Shown here piece after piece: positions 22,086 through 30,445 of a stretch of DNA of 30,445 nt; the stretch's first letter is position 1, and every line of letters starts with the position of its first letter. Location: contig JABUQX010131198.1 in assembly GCA_015478945.1 (NCBI GenBank), positions 1-30,445 of the forward strand, written 5' to 3'. The stretch comes from Trachelipus rathkii (taxonomy: Eukaryota > Arthropoda > Malacostraca > Isopoda > Trachelipodidae). Below the pieces are notes generated by a model. The model worked only from the letters and a program-made list of their open reading frames with translations. It did not search any database and was not told the DNA's origin. A program made the translations under genes and the position numbers.

Positions 22086-23454
22086 ATTTTAGATGGAGAT
22101 TTGAACATTTGAATGCCGGTTTCGTAGGAAATGGAATTGAAGATGAAGTTAGAACGATTTTAAGACTCGCTTGTTCTCGGTTACGCTTTGTGATTAAACA
22201 TTATAACTAATTATGATCAGGAAGTGGGCATATGTGGAGTAGTCATAGTAAATAATTGAATAGGTTAAATAACTACATTTTGTGGAGTTGAATCAGAGTA
22301 ATTATATACATAATTTCGGGCAGAGGTTATTTTTAGGTATACGGTGTTTTAATCGATGTTGTTGATCTAATAATAAATGGTAATTTATGTAGTTGTCTAT
22401 GGGTTATATATTAGTATATATTTTTATATTATTTATATTTATTTATATATATTATTATTATTATATTTATATTATATTATATATTTATTTATATTATTAT
22501 TTATTTATAGTAGAGTTTAATTTTGTCAGAAAACTATCTTTCTTTCATAGCCCTGGGCGTAATCTTATCGGTAGCATTATCGGTTAGAAAAGGGATTTAT
22601 ATTTCTTGATTTATGTCCCTTTTAACGCATTCTTTAGTCTAATACTGAAATTCTCAAGCATGTATGGTGAATGAAATTTTTATTTTTCATTTATTTCATA
22701 TTTTATAACATTTGAACTCATAATTTCTATATATTATATTGATTTCAGATAAGACTGGAAGGCGTTTAGCACGGGGTTCAGTTTAAGTTCTCCCCTTAAA
22801 TACTTACTGGGATCAAGACGTGGATGGCGCCGATAAGGACGGATTCGTTCATCACGCCGTCCTAATTTTAATATATATCACAAGATGGGGGGTGAACTAA
22901 GCAGAGGGGGAGTAAGCGATAGTAACCTCCATTTCTCATGACAATGGCGAACGAAAGAACGAAAGAGTATACCAACGGGGGTTGGGCGGCGGTGGAGGCG
23001 GGAATAGTCGGGAGCACGGTGGCCTGAGTGGGGGGACTTTAAGGCGGATGGGGGGGAGAAAAAGGGCGCCGCGTGAAATATCAAGTGTGTGTGCGTGTGT
23101 GTGGTGTGTGTGTGGTGGTAGGGCATGCTTAAGAGAGATGTAGATGATTGTTTTTAGTCTGTGCTGGATAAGGGGGGTTGGGGCAATGACAACAACTAGA
23201 GAAAGAGGATGTAGGGAGTTAGCAAAACGGGGTTTGTGGGAAGTGTGTTATTTGTGTTGCGTGATGTTTGTATAATCATACTTCGTGTAATTGTTGATGT
23301 AACTGGCGTTTTCACTATACTATGAATGTGCTACGCTATGTGGTTGGGCCAATACGAAATTAAAGGGGGTTTAGGGGAAATTAGGGGGTGGGGAAGCTAA
23401 TATAATAATTATACCATTACATAATACTTCATTAAAAAATCAATTCATTGTACG

Positions 23455-23545
23455 CACGCTACGCGTGCTGGCTCTCGTGCAACATTGCAAATGTTGCTTT
23501 GCACATTTGAATGTGGCACTTTCTCATCTCTGCAATGTGGCACCT
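23455..23545. repeat. Hairpin and short direct repeat
   Basis: GCAACAT, a 5-base loop and ATGTTGC form a perfect 7-bp stem at 23,479-23,497. A palindrome (cacgctacgcgtg) lies just upstream, and the ten bases 'aatgtggcac' occur twice (about 23,510 and 23,534). Possibly the remnant of a small palindromic transposon; no terminal repeats or target duplication were established. Confidence 0.5.
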
Positions 23546-23722
23546 ATATAGTTCCGTGTGTGTTTTTTCTATATTACTTAGTTGGTTTATAATTATGGAT
23601 ATATATATATATTTTATTATTATATATATTTATATTTATTATTATTTTTATTTTATATATATTTATTATTACTATTTATATATCATTTTATATATATATA
23701 TTTTATATATTTTTTTTAATAT

Positions 23723-23755
<33 letters not shown>

Positions 23756-23944
23756 ATTATATATATTTATTTTATTTGGATATGTGAAGGAGATTGAACC
23801 ATCGCAATGAATGTTTTACATGACTTGATTAGTTATGTTAAACATTTTTTAACTAGAATATTTAGAGTAATATGGACACACTATGATGTATTAGTTGGAT
23901 TTGGTTTAGTTATGTAAAACATCTTTAACGAGTAGATTACTTTC

Positions 23945-24400
23945 TCTTCGTAGCGAGTCTACTTTGTGCATGAGCGTCTGGAATATTCCTCTCATAAGCT
24001 CCAACAATATCGGCATCTATTTTGTTATCTCCACTTTGCCCTGGTACGTCTTCCTTTTGTCAATCTTTGATCTTGTTTGGAAGCGTGTCATTCTTGCTCT
24101 ACTTAAATTATCGCCTAGATATCCAGTAATTTTTCTTAGGTGAGGAATGTATTTGTAGTGCATACTTTTTATACCATTCTTATATTTTCCATGAGATGAT
24201 AAATTTGTCTAGCAAGTTTTTGTTAATGTACAATGTTTAGTTGGTTTTGGCTTTTCCTGTTCCTCAGATAATTCTTTTGGTGCTATATCTATTTGATTAA
24301 TAAGAAATTCTTCATTCGCTCTTGCTCTAACAAGTCATTGTTGTCAAAGGAGATTCAGGAGAAGTGTCGTTTTGTGGCCATCAATAATCCAAGCTTTTTT
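23945..24400 (-). other. Unassigned coding-like stretch
   Basis: Minus-strand frames of mixed composition with few stops, for example Pro-Lys-Glu-Leu-Ser-Glu-Glu-Gln-Glu-Lys-Pro-Lys-Pro at about 24,250 and Ile-Val-Gly-Ala-Tyr-Glu-Arg-Asn-Ile-Pro-Asp-Ala-His at about 23,975, ending Ala-Thr-Lys-Arg-Lys and a stop near 23,938. It lies directly downstream of the pseudogene and may belong to the same decayed element, but I cannot match it to that family or to any other. Confidence 0.3.
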
Positions 24401-24429
24401 TTCTTTTCTCGTCACTACAGACCAGGGAC

Positions 24430-25075
24430 TATTGAGCATATTAGCGAAAGCTTCACATCATGGTCGGGCCGTTCAAAATGTTTCTCAAACTAAGTTTGTT
24501 TAATGTGTAGTGGAGGTAAGATGATGTTTCTCTCTGTAAAGGTGGTTCACGTACGATGTTTCTCCTTGTTACCTGGCGTCAAGGTTTCCCTCGGTAGTCA
24601 TTCTCTTTTTGGTCCAGTAATCCTTTGCCGCCCGGCTGTCCCAATAGAAGGAGCAGGGATATTTGGTGAACCTGCTTGCTGGAGAGCAAATGTTTACATT
24701 TTGGAGGTGACGCAGTATTTAGCCATCCATGGTCCTGATACTTGTAGCCTCTCCAAACTGTTTGATTTTTTGGCATACTCCTCTCTCATCCGTACGTACC
24801 GCTAATGGGAACGAAGCATACCTGTTACGTTGTGTACAAACAGCACACTTTAAACTGCTATGGAATGTCAAAAAACAGTCGGCCAACTCACCTGCTCGTT
24901 GCTGGGAGTCCCGATAGGAGGTGAGTAGCCTGCACTTTAAGGGCAATAAAAGGTTCCAATCTTGCTGGAAGAGCCTCCGCAGCTCTGCTTCTCTGTTAGG
25001 ATAAAATGTTACTCTTGTGCCTTGCCATGGTCCAGTAGTCATATTTCATGCAACCTCGAAGCAAACAGCTCAGGA
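24430..25075 (-). pseudogene. Pseudogene of an arthropod repeat-encoded protein family ('WDSRA...LPPLHIK')
   Basis: Four minus-strand frames, broken by indels, carry in the right order landmarks I know from a large family of unnamed hypothetical proteins in arthropod genomes: Glu-Leu-Phe-Ala-Ser-Arg-Leu (25,051-25,071); Val-Thr-Phe-Tyr-Pro-Asn-Arg-Glu (about 24,989-25,012); Arg-Tyr-Ala-Ser-Phe-Pro-Leu-Ala (about 24,800-24,823); Tyr-Gln-Asp-His-Gly-Trp; Leu-Arg-His-Leu-Gln-Asn-Val-Asn (24,694-24,719); Phe-Thr-Lys-Tyr-Pro-Cys-Ser-Phe-Tyr-Trp-Asp-Ser-Arg-Ala (24,627-24,670); and Ile-Leu-Pro-Pro-Leu-His-Ile-Lys (about 24,499-24,526). The family's function is not established; its copy number suggests a transposable element. 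The family's usual C-terminal landmark ('EQGERFHQD'-like) is not found downstream, so the copy is truncated or too decayed. Additional coding-like minus-strand pieces at 23,945-24,400 are unassigned. Confidence 0.75.
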
Positions 25076-25510
25076 CAACTTCGGCAAATTCATAAAGATC
25101 ATTCAGGTTCACCATGGTGAACAATGACGGACATCGACTGTAATTTCAGATGGATATAGAACATCATGCAGAATCATTGGCTCCATAATGTAGAGTACTA
25201 AAGTTACACTTGCTTCCCGAATATAGAGCCGCAGTAAACTTTCTGCTACTGTAGATATATGAGGAAGGTAACGTCTATACAGCTACGTAGTGCGCACATG
25301 AATTTTGTCATTTTTAGGGAATATGCAAAAATAGGGATCCATGATTGCACGAAAACGGGATGTGATACAGCAAATCCTAGAATATATATGGAATCAGCCC
25401 CTCCGAATTACTATATATCTGATTTTTTGTTTAATTTAAGAAAATTTACCTTTTTTTTGTTGAAGTGTATAAGTTTTCTTTATTTTCCCTAAATGGATGA
25501 CCGAACTTTG
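25076..25510. other. Intergenic sequence
   Basis: No recognisable gene. A 77-codon plus-strand frame (25,259-25,492) has ordinary composition but no motif, and ends in a T-rich stretch. The sequence immediately upstream of the pseudogene (25,076-25,200) is partly open on the minus strand and may be its degraded N-terminal region. Confidence 0.35.
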
Positions 25511-25514
25511 AAAA

Positions 25515-25610
25515 TACTATTCGGCCGAATAGCGAAGTGATTATTCTGCCGAATATTCGGGTATTCGGGGTCCGAATACTTTAGGCCGATATTGCGTATT
25601 GTCGGTATTG
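25515..25610. repeat. ATTCGG/CCGAAT palindromic repeat cluster
   Basis: Within about 95 bp there are repeated inverted ATTCGG and CCGAAT hexamers ('tattcggccgaatag', 'ccgaatattcgggtattcgg', 'tccgaatac'). Dense, overlapping palindromes of this kind are typical of short non-autonomous DNA-transposon ends in arthropods. No flanking target duplication was identified. A TA/TTA tract follows at 25,660-25,825. Confidence 0.6.
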
Positions 25611-25659
25611 GTTCTGTTTTGTGTCATGATTCTGCAACATCTGAATATAGATGTTAGTT

Positions 25660-27480
25660 GTATATATAATAGTATATAATATAATATAATATTTATTATT
25701 ATTATTAGTTATATATATATGATAGATATATATAATATTGATATATAATAATATATTAATATATTATATATATATCTTATATTATATATATATATATATA
25801 TATATATTATTAACGTTATATATATTATTATAGTTTTTGTATCAATTTTTAAAAATAGAAGTTTTTTTAAAAAAAAAGAAATACGAATTTAATTTATTTA
25901 TTTATTTTAATTGATCTAGAAAAATGAAAACCGAGACTTCTTTCAGTAATAGGGGTCCGCACTTGATTATGATAAATTAAGAAAAATAAGCGCCATTTTG
26001 AATTTGATTTTTCAATCCTTTCCCATACGTGGATTTTGTCTGATTTTGGATATGTTATAAAAGGCACATTTGGGTTGATTGATACACTTAATCGCTTGTG
26101 AAGAATTTTGGCCAGGGTCAATCATATTTTCTGGGGCTAGAAATAATAAAATTAAATTTGGGGGGAAAATATAAGATATAATTGTAAGTTAGGTAATTTA
26201 ATAATTAATATAATAATAATAATATAATATATAAATACTAATAGATAATATATAATAGAGAAGTAATAAGGTTTATTTTATGTTACTACTTAAACACGTG
26301 ATGTATAGTTGTACATGGGATGGACAGTTCCATGATACAGCTAAATATAAATTAAAAAAAGAAAAGACATAAGAATTTTATTTATAGTATTAATTAATAA
26401 AACATTACAATATGAAAAAGAATTACTCAAGACTGACTAGCGTTTCAACATATAAGAGAGCTTGGATCTTTGGAGAGTGAATGTTGACGCAAAGCTGTAA
26501 CCCTTTTACAGGGGCGATGAAGGAGTGGGAGTATTGGGGTAGTGCAAAAAGATTTTTTTAACACTTTTGATTCTGGGATACCTATTAAGTGACTCTAGGG
26601 ATTCTGTCGTTTCCGTAGGTATTTAAGCCTTCTATTATTCTAGTTATGCTTTAATTTCATGACGGCGGGTTGATGTAGATGTAGAGAAATTGTTTCAAAA
26701 AAAGTCATCTGGACTGTTACCGAGCAAATCCATACTTGTTAGCTTTAGATGTTTTGCTTGTACCCCTATTTTTTGGCCGGATGCATTTCTGATACTTTTT
26801 CCTTTTCCTCGGGTATTGATATTGGGGTTTATGGCGAGCCATTTGATTTTGTGGTTAGGATTTAGAAATGATTAGATCCAGAACTGCGGGTGTTGGCCGA
26901 GTTATCAACTATGAATCCCGGAATTTATTTCTGAATGAAGCTAATGATTGAGAGGATGAAGTGTTGTAGAGACGTTTTAAATGTTAAAATTTTTTTTCAA
27001 TTAACTAGCATGTTGAAGCGAGTTCACAGCTTTTATCACCCTGTAGCCTATTTAATGCAACAGCAATTGGTTGGAATACCTTATTAAATATATCTTCAAG
27101 GAAATTTCAATTTCAATGTTATTTGTGAAGCACGGGAGCTGCAATGCAGTCAAAAAAAATAGAAATTTTTTAATGCTGTATTAGAAGCACGCTGGAACAG
27201 CGTTTTCGGTAAATAGACGAATTTCAATTATATATATATATATATATTATACTATTATATTATATATATCTATATTATATTATATTATAATATCTTATAT
27301 TATAATATATATATATTTATTATATTATATTATATATATATATATATAATATATATATATAATATATATATATATTTCTATTATATAATATTATATATAT
27401 ATATATATTTAAATACATTTTAATTCTTAATTTCGTTTTCTATAAATAAAAAAAAATGTTCAAATATTTAGTTCCTTGTG
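25660..27480. other. AT-rich intergenic sequence
   Basis: TA/TTA microsatellites at 25,660-25,825, AAT-rich sequence at 26,190-26,255, and a long TA/TTA block at 27,228-27,415. Between them is unique sequence with a 75-codon minus-strand frame (25,894-26,121, no ATG start) and a 61-codon plus frame (26,690-26,875); neither has a recognisable motif. Nothing else was seen. Confidence 0.4.
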
Positions 27481-27484
27481 TAGG

Positions 27485-27636
27485 ATGTAACGAGTAGGAA
27501 AAGACGTTACATTTTTTAAAAAGGTAGCGTACCGTTCTCGTTCATTTTTAAAATGTTTGAGGCGTTACGCTACTTGTTACAATTGTAGCCCGTCTACGTA
27601 ACGCCGTTACATGTAACGCGTTACTGCCTCTCTGTA
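27485..27636. repeat. GTAACG-type palindromic element fragment
   Basis: Both ends carry GTAACG/CGTTAC hexamers in inverted orientation: 'gtaacgagtagg' and 'gacgttac' on the left, 'acgtaacgccgttac' and 'gtaacgcgttac' on the right, with 'ggcgttacgctacttgttac' between. This density resembles a MITE-like non-autonomous DNA transposon. TA repeats flank it on the right, so a TA target duplication cannot be judged. Confidence 0.6.
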
Positions 27637-28010
27637 TATATAATATATATATTATTATATATATATATTATATATATATATATAATATATATAAAATTAT
27701 AATATATATTATATATTATATATATATTTATATTATTTATATAATATATATATAGTCATATATTATATATTATATATTATTAATTATATATATATGGGAA
27801 TTGTTGAGTATTACTAACTTGAATTCACGTACATACCAGATTTTCAAATTTGACTTCCGCTGTCTTTTATGCAAGAAATTTTATTTTTATGGTAATATAA
27901 AATTATATATATAATATTATATATATTATATTATATATATTATATATTATATTATATATATATATATTATATATATATTATATTTTATATATATATATAT
28001 ATAATTTTAT
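27635..28010. repeat. TA/TTA microsatellite blocks
   Basis: Two interrupted TA/TTA tracts (27,635-27,795 and 27,895-28,010) separated by about 100 bp of unique AT-rich DNA with no coding signal. Confidence 0.9.
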
Positions 28011-28149
28011 TACTTTAACATAAAAGAAATTGTTTTCCATAAGTGTCAGAAGGTAAACTTTGTCAGATGTGCACCAACTGAAGGAAATGAATTTGTACTT
28101 TGTAATATATTATATATATTTAAGATCTGTGTCTACTACAACTTTCCAA

Positions 28150-28345
28150 TTACATTAATAGTCCGCCAGGAAGGACTAACCTAATGGTTTTGTTAGCCCC
28201 CAGTACTATCTAAAATAATGGATCTTGTTAGCTCCATTGAACCTAATCCTAGGTTTGGTTAGCCCAGTACCCTAACTAAAGGATTTTGTTAACCCAAAGT
28301 TTGAAACCTAACTATGTATTTTTGTTTGGGCCAGTACGGCCGTTA
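28150..28345. repeat. Imperfect minisatellite
   Basis: Four to five degenerate copies of a unit about 30-40 bp long built from '(a)acctaa', 'ggttttgttag' and 'cccagtac' elements, e.g. 'ggttttgttagcccccagta', 'ggatcttgttagctcc', 'ggtttggttagcccagtacc' and 'ggattttgttaaccc'. Spacing varies. It sits in AT-rich intergenic DNA, without a gene. Confidence 0.7.
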
Positions 28346-28382
28346 GCTAATGAATTATGATATATTTAAAGCGTAGTTGACG

Positions 28383-29304
28383 TATATATATATTATATTT
28401 ATATATTATTATTATATATTATTATTATATATTATATATATATAGTATTATTTATTTATTTTATATATATAATTATATATATATATATATATTATATACA
28501 TTTATATAAAAATATTTAAAATGAATACAATGCAATAAAATACATAACTTTTAATAGTTATATAGTAATATATTTTACCTGTGACGCAAGTGCCTTCTAG
28601 CCATATTGTATGGCACCCCATTTCAGGTTTTTAAGTGCAAAGAACTGTATTGAACCACTTACAAACAGGGAGTTTTTTAAGCGTAAACTAATAAGTTAAT
28701 CTAAACTTTCATTAAAAATACAGGCGAGGAGTTTATTAAAAAAAAATCCCTTCAGGCACATTGTAAATGTTTTTCAACAATTACTTTTTAGGAACTCGCG
28801 AAATAAAAAATTAAAATTTATTATTATAATACTTAATTTGTTTAATGACACAAGTTTTGAATCTACAATTAAACATCCATTTTCAATAAAGGTCAAATAA
28901 GAACTGCTTTAAAAACTGTCTTAATAAGTGTCTTACTTATATAATAAGAAAGGACATAATTCTACATATAAGGGACAACTTCTGGCAACCTCGAGTTTTC
29001 CAAATCCGTCAGTCTATCTAATATTAAGCTATAATATAATATATATATATATTATATATTTATATATATATAGTTATATATTATATTTATATATATATAT
29101 ATTATATATTATTATATATAATATATGTTTTATTATATTATATTTATTTATTATAGTGTATACTTAAGTTTCTTTCTGAGACCTATCGATATTTTAAGTT
29201 TAACATCGATTTTCGAATATATGTGTTCGATTATATCCAAGATAACGTGGAGAATCTAATTTATTCATAGAAACATACACCACCACAATCATATTTATAT
29301 ATTT

Positions 29305-29355
<51 letters not shown>

Positions 29356-29910
29356 AATATATAAAGATGCTTTATTTATTGAGTTAATATTATTGGAAGC
29401 TTTCAAATGATGTTTATAATATAAACAAGCGCCATTTTTTTTTTAATTTTTCAAAGTTAATTAGTGTTTCAAAATTTTAAATATGAATTTGAATTTGAAG
29501 GATTTATTCCAAATTTGTGAGAATGAACTATACTGTTTAGCATTGCTGCAACCTTCTTAGTTTGAACTAGATAAAGGGTTTGTAGAAAGTGTCACAAAGA
29601 ATGAATTACCAAAATAGGAGAAAAGTTTTATTTTTAATGTACTAGTAAACATTGTGGTTCGAAGTTATACTGTTTCTCCAAATTTATTTTTTTTTCAAAT
29701 ATTAGAATTTCCTACACTGATGCCCTTTTTAATTATGTATTTTCTGTCATAACGAATAAGTTTTCCAAGGGTAGTACCTACATTTAAGATGCAGTGACGC
29801 AACAGTTATAGTTGGTTTAATTTTTTGCAGACACGTATATATATACTATTGTTTGGTTAGGAAATTTTGGTTAGAAAATGTAAAAAAAAAAAAAAAAAAA
29901 TAAACAAATT
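28383..29910. other. AT-rich intergenic sequence with TA tracts
   Basis: TA/TTA tracts at 28,383-28,500, 29,035-29,150 and 29,300-29,365. The intervening unique DNA (28,510-29,030 and 29,370-29,880) contains A- and T-runs and no recognisable gene. A poly-A run of about 19 bases lies at 29,882-29,900. Confidence 0.5.
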
Positions 29911-29917
29911 GGATTTT

Positions 29918-30210
29918 TTTTGGGGGGCGAGCCTCGAGCAGCGGGGGAACATAGTATATATACTATATTCATTTGTAAAGGGTGTTGCACGGCAATGTAG
30001 GGGGTTCGAGCCGAACGGGATACACAATGGGGGGGACGTTTTCCATACCCCGTAGGGGGGGGCGGAGGAACCCCCAGCGACACCCAAATACAAAGAGCGG
30101 GGGTTCCTGGAGACCCTCCCGGAGGGGGGGGGAAATAGTCCAACCCCGTAGTTCCCGGAAGGCCGAGAGACCCGACTCCTGCCATCGGTGCGGTATACCC
30201 TTGGGTATTC
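29918..30210. other. GC-rich block with G and C runs
   Basis: A GC-rich island in otherwise AT-rich sequence, with runs of G (29,920-29,926, 30,027-30,034, 30,053-30,062, 30,123-30,132). Open frames on both strands (29,871-30,185 minus; 29,982-30,215 plus) are Pro- or Gly/Arg-rich as expected from the composition. It contains 'ggttcgagccg', which resembles an RNA polymerase III B box, and is followed by an A-rich stretch, so a tRNA-derived SINE is conceivable; no tRNA fold or A box was confirmed. Confidence 0.4.
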
Positions 30211-30313
30211 TTTAGTTTAAAAAAAACAAAATTTTAATAGAAGTCTATTTATTTTAACGAGTAAGTATAAAAGTCTCTAAATAGGCTTTTCACTCCTATA
30301 ATATAATTATTAA

Positions 30314-30318
<5 letters not shown>

Positions 30319-30347
<29 letters not shown>
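30319..30347. repeat. Poly-T run
   Basis: About 29 consecutive T. It could be the poly-A tail of a minus-strand retroposed sequence extending leftward or simple mononucleotide repeat; no retroelement body was recognised beside it. The last 98 bases of the window are unique and featureless. Confidence 0.85.
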
Positions 30348-30350
<3 letters not shown>

Positions 30351-30445
30351 TTTTCCGCCTTAAAATTGGACAGCATTCCAGCAATGTATTCTTTTCCCGG
30401 TAGCTGTTGTATGTTTTTTGGAGATATGGATTGGGTGCTTCTAGA

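Larger units (their letters stand above)
22090..24425. other. AT-rich intergenic sequence with simple repeats
   Basis: Contains TTA/TTTA repeats (22,395-22,510), a GC-richer part (22,745-23,130) ending in a (GT)n tract (23,084-23,122), G-rich runs near 23,340-23,395, a hairpin cluster (23,455-23,545) and TA repeats (23,598-23,770). On the minus strand, 22,745-22,865 is open and mixed in composition (Arg-Arg-His-Pro-Arg-Leu-Asp-Pro-Ser-Lys-Tyr-Leu) and could be an exon, but nothing identifies it. Minus-strand frames at 23,940-24,420 also look coding-like in short pieces. Confidence 0.5.

Noticed and set aside
25894..26121. 75-codon minus-strand frame
   Set aside because: No ATG, no recognised motif, A/T-rich flanks; kept only as a note in the region entry.
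30000..30030. Possible tRNA gene from the GGTTCGAG-like sequence
   Set aside because: No acceptor stem, anticodon arm or A box could be built around it.

Overview
The window looks like eukaryotic nuclear DNA, most likely from an arthropod and plausibly a decapod crustacean. No bacterial-style operons, rRNAs or CRISPR arrays are visible. Short exon-like islands with GT/AG borders sit inside very long (TA)n, (TTA)n and (GA)n microsatellites. A decayed open frame belongs to a repeat-encoded protein family I know from arthropod genomes, and there are fossils of an adenain-like cysteine protease and of a chemosensory-type receptor. Reading frames in related copies differ mostly by single-base insertions and deletions, so the sequence is either decayed or an unpolished long-read consensus. 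Frames below should be read with that in mind.

Layout. 1-6,512: mostly unique, increasingly AT-rich sequence with no recognisable gene; a perfect 28-bp palindrome lies at 4,909-4,936. 6,513-6,854 (minus): C-terminal part of an adenain-like (C5) protease of the Polinton/adintovirus kind. 8,049-8,460 (minus): frameshifted fragment resembling the last membrane segment and S2 lobe of an ionotropic receptor. 8,600-22,085: a giant imperfect inverted repeat with its axis at about 14,155-14,220. Each arm carries the same series of at least eight exon-like islands (E1-E8), separated by TA-repeat introns and bounded by inverted copies of a roughly 0.75-0.85-kb unit ('R': CAA-rich block, TTA block, GA block, start of E1). 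The left arm reads outward on the minus strand and the right arm outward on the plus strand. Beyond about 17,440 the right arm degenerates into C-poor, GT-rich sequence. 22,090-30,445: AT-rich intergenic sequence containing a pseudogene on the minus strand (about 24,430-25,075), two probable transposon-derived palindromic fragments (25,515-25,610 and 27,485-27,636), a minisatellite (28,150-28,345), many TA tracts and a GC-rich block near 30,050.

No complete functional gene can be asserted. The best gene evidence is the E3-E4-E5 series, where splice phases fit across the junctions in one frame and give a Ser/Pro-rich, probably disordered protein I do not recognise. The two main questions are whether the 13.5-kb palindrome is a real head-to-head inverted duplication or a fold-back read artefact, and whether the R-flanked exon cassette is a mobile or invertible unit.
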